A stretch of DNA of 64,000 bases from assembly GCF_000426465.1 (NCBI RefSeq), contig NZ_KE384527.1, positions 144,737 through 208,736 on the forward strand. Reading direction: 5' to 3'. The first letter of the stretch is position 1; each line of letters opens with the position of its first letter. Under the pieces are notes generated by a model. It searched no databases, was not told the DNA's origin, and saw nothing but the letters and a program-made list of their open reading frames with translations. The DNA comes from Epilithonimonas caeni DSM 17710 (GTDB lineage Bacteria > Bacteroidota > Bacteroidia > Flavobacteriales > Weeksellaceae). This document shows positions 51,480 to 60,351 of the stretch, in pieces. Both the position numbers and the translations under genes were made by a program.

Positions 51480-53171
51480 TTAATTTGCCACTTCCGCACG
51501 CATTTCTTTTCCCCGAAATTTCATGCTAGTCAATCCGTCTAAAACTTCATTCTTATATGACTTTTCGATTTCAAAGAAACTGAACTTGTCCAGTATTTCT
51601 ATATTACCGATATCAGCTCTTTTTTTGGATTTGGAAGTTGCCTTGTTGATGATGTCCAGCATATCCACTTTCTTCAGCTGGTCTCTCTTCCCAAGGTTGA
51701 AGAAGAATCTTACCATATCTTCATTCTTTCTTCTTGGTTTTCCGCCTCTGTCGTTTCTATCGCTACGGTCTCTTCTTTCTCTGCTTTCTCCATTTCTTTC
51801 ACGCTCTCTTCCTCTATCTCTTCTACTTCCCCCTCTATCATCTCTGTTGAATTCCTGCTGTTGGATATCGTTTCTATCTTTATAATAAGTTGCAAGATCC
51901 TTCAATTGGAACTGTAGTAATTGGTGTACCAATTCTTCTTTTGTAAAGTTGGAAAGGTCTGGGATCAGAGAATCATCAAATTCGAAGATATCTTCATGTT
52001 CTGTCAACAATTTTTCGAAAACACCACCAACCTGGGCTTTGATAATATCTTTCCCGGTTGGAATTTTTTTCTCTTCAATATCAATCTTAGTTTCGGACTT
52101 GATCTGCTTCAATTTTCTGCTTTCTTCCGGCTTTATTAATGCCATAGAAATCCCATCCTTACCAGCACGTCCCGTTCTTCCGCTTCTGTGAACAAAAACT
52201 TCCGGATCATCTGGTAAAGAAAAATGGATAACGTGAGTCAAAGAATCCACATCCAAACCTCTAGCCGCAACATCTGTCGCAACCAAAATATCAATATTTT
52301 TCAGCCTGAATTTCTTCATTACCGTATCCCTTTGTGCCTGGGAAAGATCACCGTGGAGTGCATCTGCTGCATATCCGTTCTGCATCAAGAAATCTGCAAT
52401 TTCCTGAGTTTCCATTCTGGTTCTACAAAAGATAATTGAATACTGATTCGGGTTTGAATCAATTAATCTTTTAAGAGCATCTTTTTTCTGTCTGTAACCA
52501 ACCACGTAATATTCGTGCTTGATGTTTTTCTTAACCGCATTGATCGATCCAACAGAAATTCTGTGGGGATTGGTCAAATAGTTTTTAGAAATACGCTCCA
52601 CTTCTTTGTTCATCGTTGCGGAGAACAAGAAAGTCTGTTTTGTTTCAGGAGTTTCGCTAAGGATAGTTTCCAGATCATCTTTGAAACCCATGGATAACAT
52701 TTCGTCAGCTTCATCCAAAACCACCCATCGCACTTCAGAAAAATCAAGTGCTTTTCTTCCGATCATATCGATCACACGACCCGGAGTTCCCACAATGATC
52801 TGTGGCTTGTCTCTCAAAGATCTGATCTGATCCATAATGCTACTACCACCATAGACAGCTGTGGTCTTGATGTTTTTAAGGTATTTCGTGTAATTTTTGA
52901 TGTCTTTGGTAATCTGGAGGCAAAGTTCTCTAGTAGGGCAAAGCACCAATAATTGGATTTTACGACTGTTGTCGTCTATCATATCCAAAATCGGAAGCGA
53001 AAATGCTGCTGTTTTGCCTGTTCCTGTTGCCGCAAGTGCGATAAGATCGCGAGTATCTGTAGAGATAAAAGGAATAGTCTGTTTTTGGATTTCTGTCGGC
53101 TCTACGAAGCCGAGGTCGCCAATCGCCTGAAGAACTTCAGCGCTAAGATTGGATTCCGTGAATAAATTCAT
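51480..53171 (-). CDS. DEAD-box RNA helicase, DeaD/DbpA type with RNA-binding tail
   Basis: This 563-residue protein has all helicase motifs: AATGTGKTAAFSLP (I), PTRELCLQ (Ia), GTPGRVIDMI (Ib), LDEADEMLSMGF (II), FSATMN (III), VATDVAARGLDV (V), HRSGRTGRAG (VI). From about 425 to 480 lies a low-complexity Arg/Asp/Glu/Gly tract, and the C-terminal about 75 residues form a DbpA-type RNA-binding domain (VRFFFNLGKRDQLKK to the end). It is likely to act in ribosome assembly or cold RNA metabolism. Monocistronic. Confidence 0.92.
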   Translation of the reverse strand: MNLFTESNLSAEVLQAIGDLGFVEPTEIQKQTIPFISTDTRDLIALAATGTGKTAAFSLPILDMIDDNSRKIQLLVLCPTRELCLQITKDIKNYTKYLKNIKTTAVYGGSSIMDQIRSLRDKPQIIVGTPGRVIDMIGRKALDFSEVRWVVLDEADEMLSMGFKDDLETILSETPETKQTFLFSATMNKEVERISKNYLTNPHRISVGSINAVKKNIKHEYYVVGYRQKKDALKRLIDSNPNQYSIIFCRTRMETQEIADFLMQNGYAADALHGDLSQAQRDTVMKKFRLKNIDILVATDVAARGLDVDSLTHVIHFSLPDDPEVFVHRSGRTGRAGKDGISMALIKPEESRKLKQIKSETKIDIEEKKIPTGKDIIKAQVGGVFEKLLTEHEDIFEFDDSLIPDLSNFTKEELVHQLLQFQLKDLATYYKDRNDIQQQEFNRDDRGGSRRDRGRERERNGESRERRDRSDRNDRGGKPRRKNEDMVRFFFNLGKRDQLKKVDMLDIINKATSKSKKRADIGNIEILDKFSFFEIEKSYKNEVLDGLTSMKFRGKEMRAEVAN

Positions 53172-53194
53172 TTAAAGATCGTCTAATTTAGGTA

Positions 53195-53224
53195 CAAAGG
53201 TACACTTTTTATTTTTAATAACAA
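53195..53224 (-). promoter_or_regulatory. Promoter of the DeaD-type helicase gene
   Basis: On the minus strand TTG (53222-53224), a 19-nt spacer and TACCTTTG (53195-53202) match the consensus well, 23 nt before the ATG. Confidence 0.65.
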
Positions 53225-53290
53225 ACCGGCTTCTTTTTTAACGATTCTTTATTACATAAAATTAATATTAGAATTACAAATTTAATGTAT

Positions 53291-54709
53291 CTAGCACTCC
53301 GCCACGTTCACTGCCACGGCCAAGCCACCCTCAGAAGTTTCCTTATATTTGGAATTCATGTCCAGTGCGGTCTCCCACATCGATTTGATGACACTGTCCA
53401 AAGAAACTTTTGCTTTTGCCGGGTCGCCATCCAGCGCAAGAGATGCCGCAGTAATGGCTTTCATTGCCCCCATAGAGTTTCTTTCTATGCATGGGATCTG
53501 AACTAGACCGCCAATTGGATCGCATGTCAAACCCAGATGATGTTCCATGGCAATTTCAGCGGCCATCAAAACCTGACCTGGCGTTCCACCAGAAATCTCA
53601 GTAAGTCCAGCTGCAGCCATTGCCGATGAAACACCGACTTCTGCCTGACAGCCTCCCATTGCAGCGGAAATGGTCGCATTCTTTTTGAACAAAGTCCCAA
53701 TTTCGCCTGCAACCAGCAGGAATCTGATAATATCTTCTTCGGAATTGAATGGTGTAAAAACTTGTGAATACATCAAAACCGCAGGAATTACGCCACTTGC
53801 TCCATTTGTAGGTGCAGTAATAATTCTTCCGAAAGATGCGTTTTCTTCATTTACGGCAAGAGCAAAACAAGAAACCCATTTGGTGACCGAACTGAATGTT
53901 TTCTGCTCATTCTTAACCATTTCGAACCACTCATTTTTATTTTTGTAAACCTGTGTTCCGAGAAGTTTTTCATTCATTTCGGATGCACGCCTTGTGACAT
54001 TCAGACCACCAGGAAGAATCCCTTTCTTATTAATACTTTTGTAAACACAATCTTTGATATTATCCCAGATCTCCAAGGCTCTTTGCCGCGTTTCTTCGTG
54101 GGTTCTCCAGGATTCTTCGTTTTGAAAAACCAAATCGGAAATTTTATCAAGCTTAAGTTTTTCAATGTACTTCAAAATATCGCTGCCATGATGGCAAGGA
54201 TAAAGTGTGCGGACACAACGGTCTTCCATAGAATTATCTTCCCTGGTAGCAACAAATCCGCCTCCAACTGAATAATAATCCTGACTTAATTCTTCGTCAT
54301 TTTCAAAAACAACTTTGAAAATCATTCCGTTGGGATGAAAATCCAGAGATTTTTCTTTGTTGAGAATCAAATGATGTCCATAAATAAAAGGTAGCCAAAT
54401 CTCCCCGCCTAGATGTATCTTTTGCTCTGATTTGATCTTTTCAATTTTCTCATCAATTTTATTGGTATCGATTGTTCTAAAGTTTTCTCCACTCAAACCA
54501 AGCATTCCAGCTATATCAGTCCCATGACCGACACCTGTTTTTGCCAATGAACCGAAGAATTCCACAAAAACTTCTTTCACATCTTGTAAAGAATGATTTC
54601 TTTTTACCAGATCCAGGAACATCTTTGCAGCATTCCAAGGCCCCATTGTATGTGAAGAAGATGGTCCGATTCCGATTTTTATGATATCAAAAACACTGAT
54701 AGATTCCAT
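53291..54709 (-). CDS. sdaA: L-serine ammonia-lyase (iron-sulphur type)
   Basis: This single-chain L-serine dehydratase has 472 residues, with an N-terminal beta domain (FDIIKIGIGPSSSHTMGPWNAA) fused to the catalytic alpha domain. FGRIITAPTNGASGVIPAVL, MGGCQAEVGVSSAMAAAGL and GLTCDPIGGLVQIPCIERN hold the 4Fe-4S cysteines and the substrate-site residues. It converts serine to pyruvate and ammonia. No repressor is adjacent. The last residues (NVAEC) end in the cysteine typical of the family. Confidence 0.95.
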   Translation of the reverse strand: MESISVFDIIKIGIGPSSSHTMGPWNAAKMFLDLVKRNHSLQDVKEVFVEFFGSLAKTGVGHGTDIAGMLGLSGENFRTIDTNKIDEKIEKIKSEQKIHLGGEIWLPFIYGHHLILNKEKSLDFHPNGMIFKVVFENDEELSQDYYSVGGGFVATREDNSMEDRCVRTLYPCHHGSDILKYIEKLKLDKISDLVFQNEESWRTHEETRQRALEIWDNIKDCVYKSINKKGILPGGLNVTRRASEMNEKLLGTQVYKNKNEWFEMVKNEQKTFSSVTKWVSCFALAVNEENASFGRIITAPTNGASGVIPAVLMYSQVFTPFNSEEDIIRFLLVAGEIGTLFKKNATISAAMGGCQAEVGVSSAMAAAGLTEISGGTPGQVLMAAEIAMEHHLGLTCDPIGGLVQIPCIERNSMGAMKAITAASLALDGDPAKAKVSLDSVIKSMWETALDMNSKYKETSEGGLAVAVNVAEC

Positions 54710-54803
54710 TGAATTGTAAAAAATTATCGTTTGTAAATGTAATTGATTTTTGAAATCGGCGCAACTTTATATTAATGGCATTGATTGCTGCTATTTTTTT
54801 GAA

Positions 54804-54819
54804 CACAAAGAGCACAAAG
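54804..54819 (+). repeat. CACAAAG-type direct repeat
   Basis: CACAAAGAGCACAAAG matches the words at 33294-33309 and 36677-36693. The rest of the gap 54710-54913 is AT-rich and non-coding. Confidence 0.5.
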
Positions 54820-54913
54820 ATTTTTTGAAATTATTGAAAATATTTAAGGTTCTCAAAGGGCTTCGCTCAGTTAATATTTTGATTTTCTAGCTGATCTGGC
54901 CCAAATAAAAATT

Positions 54914-55555
54914 TCACACAAAAATTGTCTTGAGAATCTCTGAAACCTGCTTTGCTTTTGTCAATGGAAAAAGATGTGTTGCATTTTTTATCACAAAATC
55001 CGGTTGCGAATTTTTAATCGGGAAAACGATGTCCTTATCTGCCAAGATCTGAATGACATCGGGTAATTTCTCAAACTTCCATTTTGCAACTTTATCCATA
55101 GACCATTTGAGGTAATACGGGTCTTTTACCCGGAAATATTCTAAGAGGTTAGAATTCTTGGAATCAAATATCTTTTTCAGAAACATATATAAAACCGAAC
55201 TGCTGTTCCCAAAAAGGCGTTCCGGAATATACTTGATAGCGTTTGTTTTTTCTCCTGCCTTAATGAGTTTTGATTTCTCTGCGTCACATCTGATGCTTCC
55301 CAAAATCACAATTTTTTTTGCCGGTTTGAGCTTGTGAATCTCCTGAACCAAAATTCCTCCAAAAGAATATCCCATCAAATAAAACTCCTCGGAGTCATCA
55401 ATAGATTCTGACATTCTTGCAACATAATCAGAAAATTCTTCGTTAAGATGGGGAATCAGCCAAGGAATGTGAACGATTTCAATTTCTGGATTGAAAGTCA
55501 ATTTTTCCAGAACTTTGCCATCTGCACCGAGTCCACTTATGATGTATAATTTCAT
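54914..55555 (-). CDS. Alpha/beta hydrolase
   Basis: This 213-residue cytoplasmic protein has the nucleophile elbow GYSFGG in EEFYLMGYSFGGILVQ (serine near 75). The acid is likely in LADKDIVFP and the histidine in IKNATHLFPL at the C-terminus. The cap domain is very short. The ATG at 55553-55555 gives MKLYIISGLGADGKV. No substrate can be named. Confidence 0.85.
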   Translation of the reverse strand: MKLYIISGLGADGKVLEKLTFNPEIEIVHIPWLIPHLNEEFSDYVARMSESIDDSEEFYLMGYSFGGILVQEIHKLKPAKKIVILGSIRCDAEKSKLIKAGEKTNAIKYIPERLFGNSSSVLYMFLKKIFDSKNSNLLEYFRVKDPYYLKWSMDKVAKWKFEKLPDVIQILADKDIVFPIKNSQPDFVIKNATHLFPLTKAKQVSEILKTIFV

Positions 55556-55599
55556 TTGATAGAGTTCTTTGGTGTTTTTGTTCAAATTTAATAACAAAA

Positions 55600-55623
55600 A
55601 AGAGCAGAAAAAATTCTGCTCTT
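55600..55623 (-). terminator. Terminator of the YceI gene
   Basis: AAGAGCAGAA pairs perfectly with TTCTGCTCTT around a 4-nt loop. Oriented from yceI (ending 55645), seven Ts follow on the minus strand. Confidence 0.85.
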
Positions 55624-55644
55624 GAAAATATATTTTTTAAAAAA

Positions 55645-56211
55645 TTATTTCACGCTGATCTTAACTTTCAAATCAACATCGTCTTTTACCAAAACGTCTT
55701 GCATTGTAGATTTGTAAGCTACATCAAATTTTTGTCTGTCAAAAGAGAATTTATCAGATTCCAAAGTTACAACTCCGTTTGCAGAAGTGATTTTTGCAGG
55801 AAAAGAAACCGGGTTGGTCTTTCCTTTTACAGTTAAGTTTCCGTTTACCACAAAGTTGTAATCTTTATTAGAATTTTTCTTTACAGAAGTAATTTTGTAA
55901 GTAGCGGTCGGATATTTTTCAACTTCGAAGAAGTCGCCGTTTTTCAAGTGACCGTTCAGTTTCCCCTGATATTCTCCGGAAAGGTCAGTAGAATTGATAG
56001 AAGTCATATCCAATACGAAATCTCCTCCTACAACTGCCCCATTCTTAAGAACCAAGTTCCCCGATTTTACATTCACAGTTCCATCGTGAGAAGATGCCTC
56101 TGTTTTTGCGATTTTATAACCCCACCAGTGTACATCTGAACTTGTTAATTTTTTAGTTTGTCCGAAAGCCAATCCGCTTACCAATACAGCTAGTAATAAT
56201 ACTTTTTTCAT
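55645..56211 (-). CDS. YceI family periplasmic protein
   Basis: This 188-residue protein has a signal peptide (MKKVLLLAVLVSGLAFG, then QTKKL). It is a lipocalin-like barrel: VHWWGYKIAKTEASSHDGTV, FVLDMTSINSTDLSG and KYPTATYKITSVKKN follow the YceI pattern. Homologues bind isoprenoid lipids. Whether it carries polyprenyls made by the nearby synthase (about 6 kb away) is only a thought. Monocistronic. Confidence 0.9.
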   Translation of the reverse strand: MKKVLLLAVLVSGLAFGQTKKLTSSDVHWWGYKIAKTEASSHDGTVNVKSGNLVLKNGAVVGGDFVLDMTSINSTDLSGEYQGKLNGHLKNGDFFEVEKYPTATYKITSVKKNSNKDYNFVVNGNLTVKGKTNPVSFPAKITSANGVVTLESDKFSFDRQKFDVAYKSTMQDVLVKDDVDLKVKISVK

Positions 56212-56233
56212 TTTTTTAATAATTTTAATGATG

Positions 56234-56241
56234 CAAATCTA
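56234..56241 (-). promoter_or_regulatory. Candidate -7 box of the YceI gene
   Basis: The minus strand reads TAGATTTG, a TAnnTTTG match, 22 nt before the ATG. Confidence 0.45.
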
Positions 56242-56289
56242 CTTAGAATGATTCAAAATTAAACTTGATGTATGATAAGTTTTTCAAAA

Positions 56290-56321
56290 ATTAACGCCCT
56301 CATGAAAATGAAGGCGTTAAT
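56290..56321 (-). terminator. Terminator of the outer-membrane barrel gene
   Basis: On the minus strand 14-bp arms (ATTAACGCCTTCAT and its match with one wobble) close a TTTC loop, followed by six Ts. It lies 53 bp after the stop at 56375. Confidence 0.85.
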
Positions 56322-56374
56322 GTGTCATAGTTTGATTAAATATATTGACTTCAACGGAATGAAGAAAAATCAGA

Positions 56375-56947
56375 TTATTTTCCTAAAGGAATATTGTAGC
56401 TGAAACCTACTCCGATTGCGCCGGCGTTATATTTTTGGTCGCCGATCTGGCCTTTGTCTCCGGTAAATGTTTTATTATACTGAGCAAAGAAGTTCCAGTC
56501 ACGATTGTGGTAACCTATTTCCGGTTTGATATAGAAACCACCGTCTGGTCTTGCAACATTTACATTTTCGGCAACTCTGTCATCCCCCACGATAAATCCA
56601 TAACCCAAATCAGCCCCGAAATAGAATCCCATCTGTTGCGGGTACACACGGAAAAGCGCAGCAACAGGAATTACACCAAAGTCATTATTTTTAACTTCGA
56701 TTCCGTTAACATTTCTATCTTTTCCAAAATAATTGTTATAGCCAGTTGCTATACCCAAACCAAATCCCGGTGTAATCAGATTTTGATAAGATAAGTCCAC
56801 TCCAAGATTGGCAGCTGTGTTTCCACCTGTTGAAATGCCTCCGTTAAGACCAACTTTCAGCATATTGGTCATATCGGAGCTTTGTGCAGACATTAATCCT
56901 CCTGCCAAAATTCCCGCTCCCAATATTAACTGCTTTAAAGATTTCAT
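56375..56947 (-). CDS. Outer-membrane beta-barrel protein, function unknown
   Basis: This 190-residue protein has a signal peptide (MKSLKQLILGAGILAGGLMSAQ). The mature part has strands with alternating residues (LGVDLSYQNLITPGFGLGIATG, AALFRVYPQQMGFYFGADLGYGF) and a terminal strand GAIGVGFSYNIPLGK. It resembles OmpA-like or general 8-strand barrels common in Chryseobacterium. The role is unknown. It is monocistronic, with a terminator after it. Confidence 0.8.
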   Translation of the reverse strand: MKSLKQLILGAGILAGGLMSAQSSDMTNMLKVGLNGGISTGGNTAANLGVDLSYQNLITPGFGLGIATGYNNYFGKDRNVNGIEVKNNDFGVIPVAALFRVYPQQMGFYFGADLGYGFIVGDDRVAENVNVARPDGGFYIKPEIGYHNRDWNFFAQYNKTFTGDKGQIGDQKYNAGAIGVGFSYNIPLGK

Positions 56948-57164
56948 ATTTTTAAATTTTAAATTTTACAAAGGTGATACTTGTAAATTCCGTGCCAAAA
57001 CTGATTTTTTGTTTGACAACTCTAACAATACAAGCATCAATAAACTAATTTTCAATTATTTAAAATCATAAATTAATATTAAAATTTATTCATAAACCGA
57101 TATTTTCATCATATTTGATTTAACTATTCGTTCAAAGTTAACTCAAAACAAAAAAGCTGCTGAT

Positions 57165-58532
57165 ATGAATAATTTCCTGAAAAATAAACATTTGATTTCC
57201 AGAGCGGGTTTTGGTATTCATCATAATGATATTGAGAAATACAAGAATACAAGTCCTAAGAAACTGTATCAGGAATTGAAGAATATCCCTGATTATAATG
57301 TTTTAGAAACCGACGTAAAAGCTAAAACGCCAGAAGAATACAGAGAGATGCTGAGAGCGAAGGATAGAAAACCCTTGAACTTATTCAATAAGTTCTATAA
57401 CATTTCATATAGAAAATCCTGGCACAATCAGATGATAAATACACCTTATCAGCTTCAGGAAAAAATGGCATTGTTCTGGCACGGGCATTTTGCAACAAGA
57501 ATTCAACAAGCACCTTTCAACAAGGAGATCATTGAGATATTTAGAAAACATGGATTGGGCAATTTTCGAGATTTAGTTTTCGAAGTATCAAAATCTTCAG
57601 CAATGCTCATTTTTCTCAATAACCAACAGAACAGAAAAGCGAAACCAAATGAAAACTTCGCAAGAGAACTGATGGAATTATTTACTTTGGGAAGAGGAAA
57701 CCTCTATACAGAAAAAGACATCAAAGAATCGGCAAGAGCTTTCACAGGCTGGAGTTATAATGGATTGGGGCAATTCATTGATAATAAAAAACAACACGAT
57801 ACAGGAGAGAAAGAATTTCTTGGAAAAACCGGAAACTTTGATGGAACCGATATTATCAATATTATTCTCGAAAAACCAGAGTGTGCAGATTTTATCACTA
57901 GAAAGATTTATCAATTTTTTGTTAATGAAATACCTGATGAAAAGATAGTAAGATCACTCAGTCAAAAATTTTACAAATCCAATTATGATATAATGACGCT
58001 GATGGATGAGATTTTCCTTTCCGATTGGTTCTATTCTGAAAAAAACATTGGCGCAAAAATAAAATCTCCTGTTGAATTGATCGTAGGAATCCGACGAATA
58101 ATGCCAATGGACCTGCAAAATAAAGATACGATCTACAACTTCGAAAAACTACTCGGACAAGAACTTTTACAACCCCCAAATGTCGCAGGATGGCCATCCG
58201 GAATGGCCTGGATAGACAGCTCCACTCTACTTTTGAGAATGAAAATCCCTTCCGTAATGGCTGGTTATAAAACTCTCGATGTTGAACCAAAATCCAATGA
58301 TGATGTCAATATGGGAAAAGAGGAAAAAAAAGTGGTCGTCAACAAAAAACAAAATACGATCACCATCCACTGGGACAGCATCAATAATATCCTTGACCAA
58401 GACCTATTTGAAATTTTATTGGCCAATCCTAATGAGAAAATTCAGGATATGATCACACAATTCAATGCCGATAAAAGTAAGAAGCATTTGATGATAAGTA
58501 TTATGTCAACACCAGAATATCAACTTTGTTAA
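57165..58532 (+). CDS. DUF1800 domain protein
   Basis: This 455-residue protein of the DUF1800 family has no signal peptide visible. RAGFGIHHNDIEKYKN, LFWHGHFATRIQQ, NENFARELMELFTLG, AFTGWSYNG and LLQPPNVAGWPSGMAWIDS are the conserved family blocks. Members pair with a DUF1501 protein, as here at 11 bp, and are widespread in Bacteroidetes and other phyla. Function unknown. The two probably form one exported or envelope-linked unit. Confidence 0.88.
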   Translation: MNNFLKNKHLISRAGFGIHHNDIEKYKNTSPKKLYQELKNIPDYNVLETDVKAKTPEEYREMLRAKDRKPLNLFNKFYNISYRKSWHNQMINTPYQLQEKMALFWHGHFATRIQQAPFNKEIIEIFRKHGLGNFRDLVFEVSKSSAMLIFLNNQQNRKAKPNENFARELMELFTLGRGNLYTEKDIKESARAFTGWSYNGLGQFIDNKKQHDTGEKEFLGKTGNFDGTDIINIILEKPECADFITRKIYQFFVNEIPDEKIVRSLSQKFYKSNYDIMTLMDEIFLSDWFYSEKNIGAKIKSPVELIVGIRRIMPMDLQNKDTIYNFEKLLGQELLQPPNVAGWPSGMAWIDSSTLLLRMKIPSVMAGYKTLDVEPKSNDDVNMGKEEKKVVVNKKQNTITIHWDSINNILDQDLFEILLANPNEKIQDMITQFNADKSKKHLMISIMSTPEYQLC

Positions 58533-58543
58533 AATAAGCTGTT

Positions 58544-59740
58544 ATGATTATCAATAGAAAAACCTTCATAAAAACTAGCAGTCTGGCTGCGGCTTCATTT
58601 CTTTTCCCGAATTTCCTGAAAGCTTTGACCTTACCGGAAGCGCTTGCAATGAATGGGAAAACACTCATCATTCTTCAGCTATCTGGTGGTAATGATGGGC
58701 TCAATACGATAATTCCTGTTAAAAATGATATTTATTATAAGGTCAGAAATCAGATTTCAATCAAGGAAGAAAATGCCCTGTCGCTAACCGATGAAGCAGG
58801 AATCAATCCAAATCTAAAATTCTTCAAAGAATTGTATGACAACGGAGAATTGGCAGTAATGAACAATGTCGGTTACCCGGAACCAAACAAATCACATTTT
58901 AGAAGCATGGACATCTGGCAATCTGCTAGTGATAGCAGACAATTTATTAATTCCGGCTGGCTGGGAAGATATCTGGATGAAGCTTGCCATGATTGTCAAA
59001 ATCCTACACAAGCAATAGAAGTGGATGACCTTCTAAGTCTCGCAATGAAAGGAGAGAACAACAAAGCGATCGCCTTCAAAGATCCGAAAAAATTATTTGA
59101 CAATAGCCAGGAAACGCTTTATAAAAAATTAGCCGAGGAACATCACGACCACGAGCACGATTTGGCTTCATATCTCTATAATACGCTCGGAAATGCCATT
59201 AATAATTCAGGGTATATTTTTGAGGAAAGCAAAACCAAACCAACTGACAAGGTTTATCCAACGACACAAATAGGAAAAGACTTTAAAACGATTGCTTCGC
59301 TTATTAAATCCGATATTAATACGCAAGTCTATTATCTTTCCATCGGAAGTTTTGACACACACTCCAATCAGAATCAAAAACAGAATCAATTATTCAAAAA
59401 CATTAATAATGCGATTGAAGTTTTTACGAAGGACATGAAAGAGAATGGAAAATTCAATGATGTGATGATCATGACCTTTTCGGAATTTGGGAGAAGAGTC
59501 GCCCAAAACGCCAGTAACGGAACTGACCATGGAACCGCCAATCAAATGTTTTTCATCAGTGGTGGGCTCAAGAAAAAAGGATTATTGAATCCACTTCCTG
59601 ACCTGACCAATCTAAAAGACGGCGATCTGATCTATACCGAAGATTTTAGGAAAGTCTATGCGACAATTCTTAAAAGATGGTTGAATTCCGATGATCAAAA
59701 AATTCTTGGTAAGGCTAATGGTTACTATGATTTTATATAA
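58544..59740 (+). CDS. DUF1501 domain protein
   Basis: This 398-residue protein is of the alkaline-phosphatase-like/sulphatase fold family. ILQLSGGNDGLNTIIPV (about 43-59) is the metal-site start, NKSHFRSMDIWQ and MIMTFSEFGRRVAQNASNGTDHG are typical. The N-terminus NRKTFIKTSSLAAASFLFP looks like a Tat signal, but the pair is R-K, not R-R. It follows the DUF1800 gene by 11 bp. Enzyme activity is unknown. Confidence 0.88.
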   Translation: MIINRKTFIKTSSLAAASFLFPNFLKALTLPEALAMNGKTLIILQLSGGNDGLNTIIPVKNDIYYKVRNQISIKEENALSLTDEAGINPNLKFFKELYDNGELAVMNNVGYPEPNKSHFRSMDIWQSASDSRQFINSGWLGRYLDEACHDCQNPTQAIEVDDLLSLAMKGENNKAIAFKDPKKLFDNSQETLYKKLAEEHHDHEHDLASYLYNTLGNAINNSGYIFEESKTKPTDKVYPTTQIGKDFKTIASLIKSDINTQVYYLSIGSFDTHSNQNQKQNQLFKNINNAIEVFTKDMKENGKFNDVMIMTFSEFGRRVAQNASNGTDHGTANQMFFISGGLKKKGLLNPLPDLTNLKDGDLIYTEDFRKVYATILKRWLNSDDQKILGKANGYYDFI

Positions 59741-59790
59741 TTCTTAAAAAGATTATAGTTTACATCAATAATAGATTTTGATTTAAATGT

Positions 59791-59832
59791 AAAATTATAT
59801 TTTGCACAATATAATTTTTCAAAATACATTTG
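59791..59832 (+). promoter_or_regulatory. ohr promoter with overlapping 11-bp inverted repeat (candidate OhrR operator)
   Basis: The -33 TTG (59802-59804), a 20-nt spacer and TACATTTG (59825-59832) fit the consensus, 30 nt before the ohr ATG. AAAATTATATT (59791-59801) and its exact complement (59808-59818) flank TTGCAC, covering the -33 element. Binding of OhrR there would block RNA polymerase. Confidence 0.65.
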
Positions 59833-59862
59833 TACCATCAAATAATAATTAAATCATCAAAA

Positions 59863-60285
59863 ATGAAAACATTGTACAGTATTGGCGCAACAGCCAAAGG
59901 AGGAAGAAACGGAAACGTAAAAAGTGATAACGGAATTCTGGATTTGGAAGTAAGAATGCCAAAAGGTCTAGGTGGTGCGAATGACGATTACGCCAATCCG
60001 GAAATGCTTTTCGCAGCAGGATATTCGGCTTGTTTTGACAGCGCATTGAATTTGGTTATTAAACAAAGCAAAATCGAAACTGGTGAAACAACGGTTACTG
60101 CGAAAGTAGGAATCGGGCAAATTGAAAATGGAGGATTTGGTTTGGATGCAGAATTACACGCCAATATTCCGGGTGTTTCTTTGGAACAAGCTCAGGAATT
60201 GATTGAAAAAGCGCATCAAATTTGTCCTTACTCTAATGCGACACGAGGAAACATCGATGTAAAATTGACTGTGAGCAATGATTAA
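59863..60285 (+). CDS. ohr: Organic hydroperoxide resistance peroxidase, Ohr/OsmC fold
   Basis: This cytoplasmic dimeric thiol peroxidase detoxifies fatty-acid and other organic hydroperoxides (140 residues). The catalytic cysteines are C57 in GYSACFDSAL and C121 in QICPYSNATRG. RMPKGLGG and NPEMLFAAGYSACF are Ohr hallmarks. The ATG at 59863 is chosen since the upstream extension starts inside the promoter box. It is followed by ohrR at 66 bp. Confidence 0.94.
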   Translation: MKTLYSIGATAKGGRNGNVKSDNGILDLEVRMPKGLGGANDDYANPEMLFAAGYSACFDSALNLVIKQSKIETGETTVTAKVGIGQIENGGFGLDAELHANIPGVSLEQAQELIEKAHQICPYSNATRGNIDVKLTVSND

Positions 60286-60316
60286 ATTTTGTTCCCCCAA
60301 CCGGAGCAAAATTATT

Positions 60317-60324
60317 TATCTTTG
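60317..60324 (+). promoter_or_regulatory. Candidate -7 box of ohrR
   Basis: TATCTTTG matches TAnnTTTG and lies 27 nt before the ohrR ATG, so ohrR can be read independently of ohr. Confidence 0.45.
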
Positions 60325-60351
60325 AATTGTGGGATCAACTCAAAACTCGAC

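Noticed and set aside
51840..51900. Arg/Asp-rich tract of the DeaD-type helicase as a tandem DNA repeat
   Set aside because: The DNA is degenerate; the pattern is protein low complexity typical of helicase tails.
57165..59740. DUF1800-DUF1501 as part of a known secretion or defence system
   Set aside because: No other component is adjacent; only the pair itself can be supported.
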